Shown here piece by piece: positions 37,191 through 45,938 of a DNA stretch of 64,000 bases. Numbering within the stretch: the stretch's first letter is position 1; each line of letters begins with the position of its first letter. The translations under genes were made by a program, and so were the position numbers. Source of the stretch: Atopobacter sp. AH10 (GTDB lineage Bacteria; Bacillota; Bacilli; Lactobacillales; Aerococcaceae); assembly GCF_003664595.1 (NCBI RefSeq), contig NZ_QXPZ01000019.1, positions 1 to 64,000 on the forward strand, in the 5' to 3' direction. The notes under the pieces are model-generated. The model searched no databases, had not been told where the DNA came from, and saw nothing but the letters and a program-made list of their open reading frames with translations.

Positions 37191-37221
37191 TTCGCATATT
37201 ATTCAATTATTTATCTATAAT
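37191..37221 (+). promoter_or_regulatory. Weak promoter for the ECF operon
   Basis: TATAAT at 37216-37221 with a poor, slightly distant -35 (TTCGCA, 37191-37196). No riboswitch is recognised in the short leader. Confidence 0.4.
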
Positions 37222-37254
37222 AAATAAGAGAACTTCAATAAAGGAGATGGAGAA

Positions 37255-37863
37255 ATGCAAAAAGAGCGAGCTCCCCGTGTGAGTTTACAGGAATTAATGT
37301 TGATTCCTGTAGGGGTCTCACTGAATGTAGTCGGTTACCAGTTGTGTACCGTCTTAAAATTCCCCGTATTTGTCGACCAAATCGGGACTTATTTAGTAGC
37401 GATGTTGGCAGGACCTTGGATGGGGCTGTTAACGGGATTTATTGGGAATGTGGTCAATGGTATGTTGAGCCCTGTTGCTATACCATTTGGCTTAGTGTCT
37501 GTGATTATCGGTTTATGTGCTGGATTTTTCTCACGCTGGGGATTTTTTAAGCATATAATCGGGCTAGTCTTTTCATGTGTGGTGATAACGATCGCTTCAG
37601 CGACAGCGGCTGCTTTTGTTTCGGTTGTTCTATTTGGTGGGGTAACAGGGTCAGGGACAGATCTGATTACAGCGACTTTCCTGGCTTGCGGGAAACAAGT
37701 TTATGAATCGGTTTTATCTACGAACTTAATTTCAGGCTGCTTTTCTGCCATTTTGAATCTAGGCTTAGCTTATTTGATCGTTCGTCGTATTCCTGACCGT
37801 TTTTTGATTCGTTTGAGAGACGGAGCGAAATATGTGAAGGTGAAGGTGAGTGAGAATGAGTAA
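37255..37863 (+). CDS. ECF transporter substrate-binding membrane (S) component
   Basis: 202 aa, about six helices. DQIGTYLVAMLAGPWMGLLT and GFIGNVVNGMLSPVAIPFGL give the conserved loop-helix typical of S components that bind a vitamin or small metabolite. ATG 37255 follows AAAGGAGATGGAG. It is in a dedicated (group I) operon with EcfT and two ATPases. It lies divergently next to trp genes, but it does not resemble the known Trp S component closely enough to name a substrate. Confidence 0.8.
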   Translation: MQKERAPRVSLQELMLIPVGVSLNVVGYQLCTVLKFPVFVDQIGTYLVAMLAGPWMGLLTGFIGNVVNGMLSPVAIPFGLVSVIIGLCAGFFSRWGFFKHIIGLVFSCVVITIASATAAAFVSVVLFGGVTGSGTDLITATFLACGKQVYESVLSTNLISGCFSAILNLGLAYLIVRRIPDRFLIRLRDGAKYVKVKVSENE

Positions 37864-38593
37864 AAATTTATTGCAACTACATCCTGCTACGAAGGCTTTG
37901 ATCCTTTTGACTGTTATTTTGCTATCGATGTTTTCAAGTCAATTGATGACACAAGGGATTCTTATAGCCTTTACCCTAGGCTTAGCTTTTTTATTTGGAA
38001 AGGGAGAAGAATTTCTATCGACCTTCTTTAAGGCTACTGGGCTACTAGTTCTTTTTATCCTTCTCATGCAAACTTACATTGTTCCAAATCCTGATAAACA
38101 AGTTTATTTTGCTTTTATTGGCTTTTCCAAGACAGGTTTTGACACGAGCATCAATTTAAGTTTACGCATTATGGCTATTTCCTCTAGTGTTATTTGGTTT
38201 TTCTTAGTGACTAAAGTCAAGGATATTGTCGCTTATTTAGATCATTTGAAAGTGCCAAAAGCAGTGACTTTTGTTCTTGCCTCTACCATTTTATTGGTGC
38301 CTGAAATGACGAAATTAAGTCAGCAAATTATGGATGCGCAAAAAGCTCGTGGGATTGAAACAGAAGGGAATCTCTTGATGAGATCGAAAGCTTTCTTACC
38401 CATGATTGGCCCGCTTGTCTTGACCGCCATTCAACAAACTGATGAACGAGTACTCACCATGGAAGCTCGGGGATTTTCTGCACCAGTGACTAAGACGAGT
38501 TATTACCTGCTAAAACATTCTTCTATCGACTGGATCCTGCGTTTTGCTTGCTTAGTGGTATTGGTACTAGCATTTACTAGAGGAGGGATATAA
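37856..38593 (+). CDS. ecfT: ECF transporter transmembrane coupling protein EcfT
   Basis: 245 aa, N-terminal helices and two cytoplasmic coupling helices ending in Ala-Arg motifs: QKARGIETEG (about 168) and MEARGFSAP (about 207). These insert into the two ATPases. ATG 37856 is chosen, though the frame opens at GTG 37850; both overlap the end of the S-component gene, so translation is coupled. The first ATPase starts one base after the stop. Confidence 0.9.
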   Translation: MSKNLLQLHPATKALILLTVILLSMFSSQLMTQGILIAFTLGLAFLFGKGEEFLSTFFKATGLLVLFILLMQTYIVPNPDKQVYFAFIGFSKTGFDTSINLSLRIMAISSSVIWFFLVTKVKDIVAYLDHLKVPKAVTFVLASTILLVPEMTKLSQQIMDAQKARGIETEGNLLMRSKAFLPMIGPLVLTAIQQTDERVLTMEARGFSAPVTKTSYYLLKHSSIDWILRFACLVVLVLAFTRGGI

Positions 38594-39457
38594 ATGGCGC
38601 TTATTGAACTAAAAGGGGTCAATTACCGCTATCCACTTGCCAAAAAAGAGGCTTTAAAAGGGATTAATTTGACCTTTGAAGCGGGCAAGATGTATGGACT
38701 GGTGGGAGCGAACCAGTCGGGAAAAACGACCCTAGTCCAAGTGATTCGTGGCTTTCTTCCTAATTTGCTAAAAGGAAATTTATCAGGACTGGTGACTTTT
38801 AAAGGACAGGATGTGTCTTCTTACAATATAGGGGCTTTAGCGGCTTTTATGGGCTATTCTTCCCAAAATCCCTTTACCCAAATATCTGGAGTGAAGGATA
38901 CCGTTGAAGAAGAAATTGTTTATGGAATGGAAAATCTAGGTTTTGATAGAGAAAAAATGCAGGAGAGGCTAGAAAAAGTCTTGGCTGATTTTAACTTAAC
39001 AGGACTTCGGGGCAAAAATCCTTATGATCTTTCAGGGGGACAGAAACAACGAGTAGCCTTGGCGTCTATCGTGGCTATAGACCCAGAAGTGATTATTTTG
39101 GACGAGCCAACTTCTCAATTAGATCCAGAAGGCACGGCAGAGATTTTTTCTATCGTGGAGCAATTGAAAAAAGCTGGGAAGACCATCATCATGATTGAAC
39201 ACAAGATCGACTTATTAGCCGAATGCTGTGACGAAATTATTGTCATGGAAAAAGGCCAAGTGGTTTTATCTGGTTCTACTCGTACAGTTTTGACCGATAA
39301 AAACTTGATTCAATATGGGGTTAATGCTCCTCAAGTCACTAGCTTTTTCCAACAATTTCTAACAGAAATAGATGGAGATTTCCCTTTCTTAAAGGGGAGC
39401 TTGCAGGAATTACCCTTGACCATCGAAGAAGCGATCAAACAATTAAGGGGGCTATAG
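38594..39457 (+). CDS. ecfA: ECF transporter ATPase, first subunit
   Basis: 287 aa ABC ATPase. Walker A GANQSGKTTL (about 36-45), Q-loop SSQNPFTQ, signature YDLSGGQKQRVALA (about 139-152), Walker B VIILDEPTSQLD and switch His in MIEHKID. All catalytic elements are intact. It pairs with the next gene to power the S/T complex. Confidence 0.92.
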   Translation: MALIELKGVNYRYPLAKKEALKGINLTFEAGKMYGLVGANQSGKTTLVQVIRGFLPNLLKGNLSGLVTFKGQDVSSYNIGALAAFMGYSSQNPFTQISGVKDTVEEEIVYGMENLGFDREKMQERLEKVLADFNLTGLRGKNPYDLSGGQKQRVALASIVAIDPEVIILDEPTSQLDPEGTAEIFSIVEQLKKAGKTIIMIEHKIDLLAECCDEIIVMEKGQVVLSGSTRTVLTDKNLIQYGVNAPQVTSFFQQFLTEIDGDFPFLKGSLQELPLTIEEAIKQLRGL

Positions 39458-39460
39458 ACT

Positions 39461-40267
39461 ATGTCGGTATTAAAACTTGATGGCGTGACCTACCGTTACC
39501 CTAACCAACATCTGGCTTTAGAAAATGTCACAGTTAGCTTTGAAGCCGGTCAAGCTGTAGCGATTATTGGGCAAAATGGTGCAGGGAAAACGACCACCGC
39601 TAAATTGATGAATGGGTTATTGAGACCGACTTGCGGGCATGTCCTTGTGAATGGAAAGAAAACAACCGGCTTAACGACCGCTCAAATGGCAAAATATGTC
39701 GGCTATGTCTTTCAAAATCCTGACGATCAAATTTTCCAAGAAACGATTGAAAAAGAAATTGCTTTTGGCCCAGCACAAAAAGGTAAGTCTAAGGAAGAAG
39801 TAGAAAAGATTGTCAAAGAAGTCGCAGAAGTTTGTGGTTTGAGCGATAGTTTGGGGGAACATCCTTACAATATTTCTTATTCCAAACGTAAATTTATTAG
39901 CATTGCAGCAGTATTAGCGACGGATCCAGCTGTTGTCGTATTGGATGAGCCGACAGCCGGTCAAGACAGAGAATCTTTGTTGCTTTTAGGAAGAATCATC
40001 CGTTATATGACGGAAAAAGGCAAGGCAGTGTTGACGATCACCCATGATATGGAATTTGTGGTGAGAGAATTTCAACGGGTACTCGTTTTTGCCAATCGTC
40101 GCTTACAAAGAGATGGTCAAGTAGGAGAAATATTTGCGGATAAAGACTTATTGTTTAAATCAGGGCTGAAGCAACCTTATATTTGTCAATTCGCTGACCA
40201 ATTAGGCTTTAAAGGAGTCTTGACGATGGAGGACTTAGCTCAAGCGATTCAGTCAAGAGGTCGTTAG
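39461..40267 (+). CDS. ecfA: ECF transporter ATPase, second subunit with degenerate signature
   Basis: 268 aa. Walker A GQNGAGKTTTAK, Q-loop FQNPDDQ and Walker B VVVLDEPTAGQD are intact, but the LSGGQ signature is replaced by NISYSKRKFISIA. The heterodimer should therefore have one normal and one altered nucleotide site. Similar YSxRK signatures occur in some dedicated ECF systems, so this is probably natural rather than decay. Three bases separate it from the first ATPase. Confidence 0.9.
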   Translation: MSVLKLDGVTYRYPNQHLALENVTVSFEAGQAVAIIGQNGAGKTTTAKLMNGLLRPTCGHVLVNGKKTTGLTTAQMAKYVGYVFQNPDDQIFQETIEKEIAFGPAQKGKSKEEVEKIVKEVAEVCGLSDSLGEHPYNISYSKRKFISIAAVLATDPAVVVLDEPTAGQDRESLLLLGRIIRYMTEKGKAVLTITHDMEFVVREFQRVLVFANRRLQRDGQVGEIFADKDLLFKSGLKQPYICQFADQLGFKGVLTMEDLAQAIQSRGR

Positions 40268-40278
40268 ATTTAAAGAAC

Positions 40279-40360
40279 CAGCCAGTTGGGTAAGATCTCT
40301 AGCCAGTTGGGTAAGACTGCTAGCCAGTTGGGTAAGACTCTAGATTAGTTGGGTAAGGAG
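40279..40360. repeat. 21-bp tandem array, four copies
   Basis: AGCCAGTTGGGTAAGACTGC at about 40280, 40301, 40322 and a variant at 40342, ending in the fucosidase ribosome site. Confidence 0.9.
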
Positions 40361-40369
40361 GTAGGAAAG

Positions 40370-41665
40370 ATGGAGGAAACATTTCAATGGTTTCGTACAG
40401 GTAAATATGGGCTGTTTATTCACTTTGGTTTGTATTCGATAGCGGCACGGCATGAGTGGGTGCAAACTTTAGAGGAAATCAGTCCTAAAGATTACGAAAA
40501 GTATATGGACTATTTCAATCCAGATTTATTGAGACCGAAAGAATGGGCGAGACAAGCCAAATCAGCCGGTTTTCGTTATGTGATTATTACCGCTCGCCAT
40601 CACGAAGGCTTTTCATTATGGGATAGTGAGTATTCAGATTTTACTATCGCTCATACAGCTTATGGCAAAGACTTGCTAAAAGAATTAGTTGACGCTTTCA
40701 GAGAAGAAGGTTTAGGGATTGGTTTATACTATTCCCTTTTAGATTGGCATAGGGAGGACTTTACAGTAGACGGTTTTCACCCGATGCGCAATGATGAAAC
40801 ATACTGTAAAGAACACCCAGGGGATATGGAAAGTTACCGGCAATTCATGAAAAATCAGATTCGAGAGCTGTTGACTAAGTATGGAAAGATTGATTATTTC
40901 TGGTTTGATTTTTCTTATGAAGGTAGAAAGTGGAAAAATTCTGTGGGTAAGGGGCCGAAAGATTGGGACTCAGAAGGATTAGAAGCCTTAGTTCATGAAC
41001 TTCAACCCCACATTTTGCTGAATGATCGTTTAGGTTTAGGTCGAGGTGTACAAACCCCTGAGCAATTTGCTAGAAGTCAAGGTGCTGAAGAGGGGCAATT
41101 ATGGGAGACTGTTCAGACTTTAAACAATAGTTGGGGCTATGACCGGGATAATCACAATTATAAGACGCCTGAAATGGTCGTGAAGCAGTTAGTCGATACG
41201 GTGTCTAAGGGCGGTAACTTTGTCATGAATGTTGGCCCGAATGCTCGTGGTGAGTGGGGTGAAGAGGCTACAGAGATTTTATCTCAAGTGGGAGAATGGT
41301 TACAGAAAAATGGGGATAGTATCTATGGGACGACTCCTGCTCCTTATACTTGCCCGGTGGATTGCCGTTATACCAAAAAAGGGAAGAAACTCTACTTGCA
41401 TGTGATGAGTTGGCCTTTTAGAACCTTGTTATTGCCAGAACTTGGTGGGAAAGTTGCTTTTGCTAGGCTTTTAGCTGACGGGTCTGAAATTCGCTTTGTG
41501 GATACGAAGAATTTGCCAGATCGTCGTTTAGATAATGACAATCTCTACCAAGAGGTCACTACAGCCCATATTGATGAATCCCTTGATCCAAGCATGGTGA
41601 TGCTGAATTTACCAGTGAAGGAGCCGGATAAGTTTGTGACGGTGATTGAACTGACCTTGAAATAA
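40370..41665 (+). CDS. GH29 alpha-L-fucosidase
   Basis: Releases fucose from oligosaccharides. 431 aa, no signal peptide, so intracellular. Family features: FGLFIHFGLYS-like GKYGLFIHFGLYSIAARHEW near the start, ITARHHEGFSLWDS (about 66-79), the putative nucleophile Asp180 in FWFDFSYEG, and WGYDRDNHNY / GGNFVMNVGPNARG (about 260-295). The last is typical of the broad GH29 family. ATG 40370 follows AAGGAGGTAGGAAAG. It may have its own transcript, since a repeat array and no terminator separate it from the ECF genes. Fucose catabolic genes are not nearby. Confidence 0.87.
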   Translation: MEETFQWFRTGKYGLFIHFGLYSIAARHEWVQTLEEISPKDYEKYMDYFNPDLLRPKEWARQAKSAGFRYVIITARHHEGFSLWDSEYSDFTIAHTAYGKDLLKELVDAFREEGLGIGLYYSLLDWHREDFTVDGFHPMRNDETYCKEHPGDMESYRQFMKNQIRELLTKYGKIDYFWFDFSYEGRKWKNSVGKGPKDWDSEGLEALVHELQPHILLNDRLGLGRGVQTPEQFARSQGAEEGQLWETVQTLNNSWGYDRDNHNYKTPEMVVKQLVDTVSKGGNFVMNVGPNARGEWGEEATEILSQVGEWLQKNGDSIYGTTPAPYTCPVDCRYTKKGKKLYLHVMSWPFRTLLLPELGGKVAFARLLADGSEIRFVDTKNLPDRRLDNDNLYQEVTTAHIDESLDPSMVMLNLPVKEPDKFVTVIELTLK

Positions 41666-41710
41666 TAAGGGATAAGTTTGTGACCGGTATGGAAAAGACC
41701 TTGGAATAAA
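41627..41710. repeat. 44-bp duplication of the fucosidase 3' end
   Basis: GATAAGTTTGTGACGGTGAT (41627, coding DKFVTVI) through the gene's TAA recurs at 41671 as GATAAGTTTGTGACCGGTAT ... ACCTTGGAATAA. Two copies, the second outside the gene. Confidence 0.88.
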
Positions 41711-41721
41711 TGCAGAATAAG

Positions 41722-41798
41722 AAAAAGCTCTGCTTATGGATAGTTTTCCTTTTAAGTACTACTTAGAGAGGAGACTATCAGCTTAAGCGAGCTTTTTT
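41722..41798 (+). terminator. Long terminator after the fucosidase
   Basis: AAAAAGCTC / GAGCTTTTTT outer stem with GCTTA / TTAAGC and GATAGT / ACTATC inner pairs, ending T6. Confidence 0.82.
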
Positions 41799-42001
41799 GG
41801 CGTGTGATGGGACTAAATGGGCGTCTCTTATATTGGGAAAGGAAAGCACTTTAAGGATCTTCTGTATTGCTAAGGAAGTTTCCAGACCTTTGCCTGAGCT
41901 ATTTTTTGCTATACTGAAAGCGTTAGGAGGCAGATAGTTCCAAGGCTGTGGCTTAATAAAATTGAAAGCCGTACTATCTAGAATATTTTTGCTTCAAAAA
42001 G

Positions 42002-42016
42002 ATGAAAACGCTCTAA
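42002..42016 (+). promoter_or_regulatory. cre-like site upstream of the GH1/cellobiose PTS genes
   Basis: ATGAAAACGCTCTAA matches WTGNAANCGNWNNCW at all but one fixed position, 45 bases before the GH1 start. A TATACT is present at about 41910 without a well-placed -35. Nothing else is seen in 41799-42001. Confidence 0.5.
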
Positions 42017-42061
42017 TTAGTGATGGGATAAGAGTGAAAGTAGATTAAAGGAGGGGGATAG

Positions 42062-43453
42062 ATGTTTTATCAATTTCCAGAAAATTTTTGGTGGGGTTCC
42101 TCTACTTCAGGGCCTCAAACAGAAGGGCGAGTTGAAGGGGATGGAAAAGGGGATAGCAATTGGGATTATTGGTACAAGCAGGCTCCTGAAAAATTCTTCG
42201 ATCAAGTTGGGCCAGGGAAGGCTTCTACTTTTTATGAACATTATCAAACGGACATAGATTATCTAGTGAAAACTGGGCACAACAGCTTTAGAACGTCCAT
42301 TCAATGGTCTCGGCTAATCCCAGACGGAGATGGAGAGGTCAATCCAAAAGCAGTTGCGTTTTATAAAGAAGTCTTTCAAAGGATCAAAGATAAAGGCATT
42401 CGTCTCATCATCAATTTATATCATTTTGATCTGCCTTATGCCTTAGAAGAAAAGGGCGGTTGGTTGAATAAAGCAACGGTAATAGCTTATGAACGCTATG
42501 CAAGAATTTGCTTTGAATTATTTAATCCATGGGTAGATGCTTGGGTTACTTTCAATGAACCGATTGTGCCAGTTGAAGCAGGTTATTTAGGACAGTATCA
42601 TTATCCAGCTATTGTAGATGCCAAAAAGGCGGTACAGGTGGCATATTATACCCAATTGGCTTCTTCCTTAGCCGTTAGGGCATGCCATCAAGTAGATGAA
42701 GATAAAAAAATAGCTATTATTTTGAATTTGACACCAGCTTATGCCAGATCTACAGCGAAAGAAGATCAAGAAGCTGCCGAAATTGCGGCTTTATTCCAAG
42801 CGAAAAGTTTTTTGGATCCATCTGTTAAAGGGGAATATCCTAAAAAATTAGTGGCAATTTTGAAAGAGAATCAACTCTTGCCTGATTATACGGATGAAGA
42901 GCTAAAAATTATTAAAGAAAACACAGTGGATTTCTTGGGAGTGAATTACTACCAGCCATTGCGGGTACAAGCCCCTGATAAAAGAAAAGAGACCCATCCA
43001 TTAAATGTAGATCACTTTTACCAAACTTATGATATGCCAGGAAAGAAGATGAATCCTTACAGGGGATGGGAAATTTATGAACAAGGGATTTATGATCTAG
43101 CCATGATGATCATGAAAGAATATGACAATATCGATTGGGTTTTAACTGAAAATGGTATGGGCGTAGAAAATGAAGGACGTTTTAGGGATGAAACGGGTCA
43201 AATACAAGATGATTATCGGATAGAATTTATCAAAGGACATTTAATAAAACTATACGAGGCCATTCAAGATGGAGCCAATTGTCATGGTTATCTTTTGTGG
43301 ACTTTTATTGATTGCTGGTCTTGGTTGAATGCTTATAAAAATCGCTATGGGCTAGTGGAATTAGACTTATATACGCAAGAACGTCGTTTGAAAAAATCTG
43401 GTGAATGGTATAGACAACTAGCTAATCATAATGGCTTTGAAGCACAGGAATAG
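42062..43453 (+). CDS. GH1 6-phospho-beta-glucosidase/galactosidase
   Basis: 463 aa GH1 enzyme. NFWWGSSTSGPQTEG at the N-terminus, acid/base Glu166 (TFNEPIV), nucleophile Glu363 (LTENGMG). The phosphate-site region reads SWLNAYKNRYG, so the Lys is one place earlier than in LacG ([11 protein letters not shown]). ATG 42062 follows AAGGAGGGGGATAG. It is 38 bases before a cellobiose-type PTS IIB and should split its phosphorylated product, probably a beta-glucoside; the exact sugar is uncertain. Confidence 0.88.
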   Translation: MFYQFPENFWWGSSTSGPQTEGRVEGDGKGDSNWDYWYKQAPEKFFDQVGPGKASTFYEHYQTDIDYLVKTGHNSFRTSIQWSRLIPDGDGEVNPKAVAFYKEVFQRIKDKGIRLIINLYHFDLPYALEEKGGWLNKATVIAYERYARICFELFNPWVDAWVTFNEPIVPVEAGYLGQYHYPAIVDAKKAVQVAYYTQLASSLAVRACHQVDEDKKIAIILNLTPAYARSTAKEDQEAAEIAALFQAKSFLDPSVKGEYPKKLVAILKENQLLPDYTDEELKIIKENTVDFLGVNYYQPLRVQAPDKRKETHPLNVDHFYQTYDMPGKKMNPYRGWEIYEQGIYDLAMMIMKEYDNIDWVLTENGMGVENEGRFRDETGQIQDDYRIEFIKGHLIKLYEAIQDGANCHGYLLWTFIDCWSWLNAYKNRYGLVELDLYTQERRLKKSGEWYRQLANHNGFEAQE

Positions 43454-43491
43454 GAATAAATAAGCTAGCTATGGGAGAGGAGAAAAGCAGA

Positions 43492-43803
43492 ATGAAAACG
43501 ATTATGTTGGTGTGTAATGCAGGCATGTCTACATCTATGTTAGTGACAAAAATGAAAAAGGCAGCTATGGAAAAGGGGGTAGATGTAGAAATATTTGCTA
43601 TACCTGTTTCAGAAGTAGCTGAGCAAGTTGCTTCTAAAGCTATTGATGTTATTTTAGTTGGACCACAAGTGAAATTTATGGTGAGTCAGTACAAGAAAGA
43701 TTATGAACCTAAAATAAAAGTGGATAGTATCAATATGCAAGACTATGGGGTGATGAATGGGGAAAAAGTGTTAGAAACAGCTCTAAAAATGTTGGCTGAA
43801 TAG
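43492..43803 (+). CDS. celA: PTS cellobiose-type IIB component
   Basis: 103 aa, small stand-alone IIB. The phosphorylated cysteine is Cys8 in MKTIMLVCNAGMSTSMLV. ATG 43492 is chosen behind GAGAGGAGAAAAGC; an ATG at 43471 in the frame would add seven residues. It lies between GH1 and IIC. No IIA of the matching class follows here; the LacF-like IIA at 26883 or 47168 could serve. Confidence 0.9.
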   Translation: MKTIMLVCNAGMSTSMLVTKMKKAAMEKGVDVEIFAIPVSEVAEQVASKAIDVILVGPQVKFMVSQYKKDYEPKIKVDSINMQDYGVMNGEKVLETALKMLAE

Positions 43804-43937
43804 GAAGTCTAGCGGATGAAAAGATCCGCCTCATCTACTGGCTTAAGCAATGCCCAAGTTTGTCTAGTAAAACTAATGGGTTTTATTACCTATAGGGGCT
43901 AGGGATGGGAAAATACATATAGCATTTGTTGAAGTAC

Positions 43938-43997
43938 ATAGGAAAAAGTTGGCGAATAGGTAAAAAAATAGGAAAAAGTCGGCGAATAGGTAAAAAG
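43938..43997. repeat. 30-bp duplication before the PTS IIC gene
   Basis: ATAGGAAAAAGTTGGCGAAT plus AGGTAAAAAA at 43938 and again at 43968, ending just before the AAGGAGGAG ribosome site. The preceding 43804-43937 shows no feature. Confidence 0.85.
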
Positions 43998-44008
43998 AAG
44001 GAGGAGTA

Positions 44009-45379
44009 ATGATGAGTGTTTCTGATAAATTTATGAAGCTTGCTGGCAAAATTGCTTCTGAAGCTCATTTGGTAGCTGTGCGTGATGCTTTTGTTGCAAT
44101 GATGCCGATTACCATGGCAGGATCTGTTGCAGTTTTACTCAATGTTTTTCTAAGAGATATTCCAAATAATCTGGGAATGTCATCGTTTGTTGAAAGCATG
44201 AGCCCTGTTATAGCCGTAAATGGTAATGTATGGTTTGGAACGATTGCCATCATGGCTTTGGTGTTCTCATTTGCTTTAGGCTATAATTTGTCCTTAATGT
44301 ATAAAGTGAACCCTTTGGCTGGTGGGATGGTTTCTTTTGGGGCCTTTATTGCCACTGTTCCACAAAGCTTGAAGTTTGCCTCTAATTTAGAAGGCTTGTC
44401 GGATAAAGCGATTAAGATTTTGAGTGGGGCAGGTGTAGCGGTAGAGCCTGCATCAAAAGGGGTCGATTTATCCTCTTGGGGAGCTATTTCTACAGCTTAT
44501 GCAGGTGCAACAGGTTTGTTTACAGCTTTAATTGTTGGATTCATTAGCATGAAGATTTTCGCTTATCTCATGAATCATAAAGTCATTTTGCGCTTACCTG
44601 ATTCTGTACCACCTGCTGTTAATAAAGCCTTTGCAGCTATTATTCCAGGTGTTGTGGCTATTTATGCGGCAGCTATTTTGGCTCAAGCCTCTGTTATGCT
44701 TACTGGAAAAGCTTTAAGTGATCTTATTTCTACTTACATTCAAACTCCTTTGATGGGCTTGTCTCAAGGTGTGGGATCAGTCATTTTAATTACTTTCCTT
44801 GTACAATTATTCTGGTTCTTTGGGATTCATGGACATAACGTATTGGCACCTGTGATGGATGGAGTCTATTTAACCGCTCAAAATTTGAATTTGGAACACT
44901 ACCAAGCTCATCACCAAATCGCTAAATTACCTTATCTTTGGACTCGTGGATCATTTGATGCCTATTGCCAAATGGGTGGATCTGGCGTTACTCTTGCTCT
45001 AATCATTGCCATCTTTATCTTCTCGAAAAGAGACGAATATCGTGCTGTAGCCAAATTAGCTTGGCCAATGGGTATGTTTAATATTAACGAACCTGTGATC
45101 TTTGGTATACCAATTGTATTAAATCCTATTTTCATTATTCCATGGTTAATTGTTCCACCAATTTGCGCTACAATTGCCTATACATTAACAGCTTTGGGCG
45201 TTATACCACCTGTATTTATTATGGTTCCTTGGATTACACCTCCAGGATTGTATGCTTATTTAGCAACAGGAGGCTCTTGGTTGGCAGGCTTAGTTTCCCT
45301 GTTGAATTTAGGGGTAGCTTTCTTGATCTGGTTGCCATTTATCCTCTATGCGAACCGGGTAAAAGAAAATGAACTTTAA
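44009..45379 (+). CDS. celB: PTS cellobiose/lichenan-type IIC component
   Basis: Membrane translocator, 456 aa. RDAFVAMMPITMAGSVAVLL near the N-terminus, WFFGIHGHNVLAPVMDGVYL (about 270-289), GGSGVTLAL and [19 protein letters not shown] (about 355-373) are diagnostic of the LacE/CelB family. There is no IIB domain, so it works with the 43492 product. The stop overlaps a 53-residue membrane ORF. Confidence 0.92.
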   Translation: MMSVSDKFMKLAGKIASEAHLVAVRDAFVAMMPITMAGSVAVLLNVFLRDIPNNLGMSSFVESMSPVIAVNGNVWFGTIAIMALVFSFALGYNLSLMYKVNPLAGGMVSFGAFIATVPQSLKFASNLEGLSDKAIKILSGAGVAVEPASKGVDLSSWGAISTAYAGATGLFTALIVGFISMKIFAYLMNHKVILRLPDSVPPAVNKAFAAIIPGVVAIYAAAILAQASVMLTGKALSDLISTYIQTPLMGLSQGVGSVILITFLVQLFWFFGIHGHNVLAPVMDGVYLTAQNLNLEHYQAHHQIAKLPYLWTRGSFDAYCQMGGSGVTLALIIAIFIFSKRDEYRAVAKLAWPMGMFNINEPVIFGIPIVLNPIFIIPWLIVPPICATIAYTLTALGVIPPVFIMVPWITPPGLYAYLATGGSWLAGLVSLLNLGVAFLIWLPFILYANRVKENEL

Positions 45380-45530
45380 TGCCAATAAAGCAAAGTGGGC
45401 TATGTTCTATATATCTATAGCCCTGCTATTGATTTGTTTAAGTCCGACTTTACCAGGCACTTATATACATTTAGTGACGGCAGCGGTATTGATGGGCTTG
45501 GGGATTTTTCAATTACGACGTTCAAAATAA
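45369..45530 (+). CDS. 53-residue two-helix membrane protein overlapping the PTS IIC gene
   Basis: ATG at 45369 lies 11 bases before the end of the IIC gene, in another frame; stop TAA at 45528-45530. It begins MNFNANKAKWAMFYISIALL, then has a polar turn near PTLPGT, a second helix ending ALMGLG-like VLMGLGIFQL, and a terminal RRSK. The overlap implies translational coupling to IIC. The hairpin topology and composition look like a real small membrane protein. I do not recognise a family. It could be an accessory to the PTS complex. Confidence 0.6.
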   Translation: MNFNANKAKWAMFYISIALLLICLSPTLPGTYIHLVTAAVLMGLGIFQLRRSK

Positions 45531-45610
45531 TAAGAAATTGCCTATGATGATAATAAATAGGACTTGTTAGGGATAGCTTAGTTCTTAATGAGTTTCTTGA
45601 AAGAAAATGT

Positions 45611-45642
45611 AACCTCCATCTGATTTGTCAGCTGGAGGTTAT
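45611..45642 (+). terminator. Hairpin after the cellobiose PTS genes
   Basis: TAACCTCCATCTGA / TCAGCTGGAGGTTA with a TTTG loop. No T run follows, so it may only be a 3' stabilising structure. The remaining gap 45643-45938 shows no gene. Confidence 0.5.
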
Positions 45643-45938
45643 TGACTAGAGAAAAATGATTGTTGATCTAAAAAGTAATAGGAAGAAAGGCTCAGGCTGA
45701 TGGGTTAGAGAACTTGGTATTTTAGATCGTTGAATCACTTGACTAGTTGAACTTGAACAAAAACGGGAATACTATAGGAGGGTAGAATAGAGGAATGCTA
45801 GTAATAGTAGGGAATGTGTTTGTCGACAAGTCAAAAATAAAATATCCAGCTTAATCAATTAGGATGGGTAGACATTGACCGAGATGGACACAAGCAAGGC
45901 ATATGATCCAACTTATCGAAAAGATCGGAGGAAGAACA

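Noticed and set aside
37255..37863. Naming the ECF S component as a tryptophan transporter because of the adjacent trp operon
   Set aside because: Divergent orientation, no shared T-box, and sequence not clearly of the known tryptophan type.
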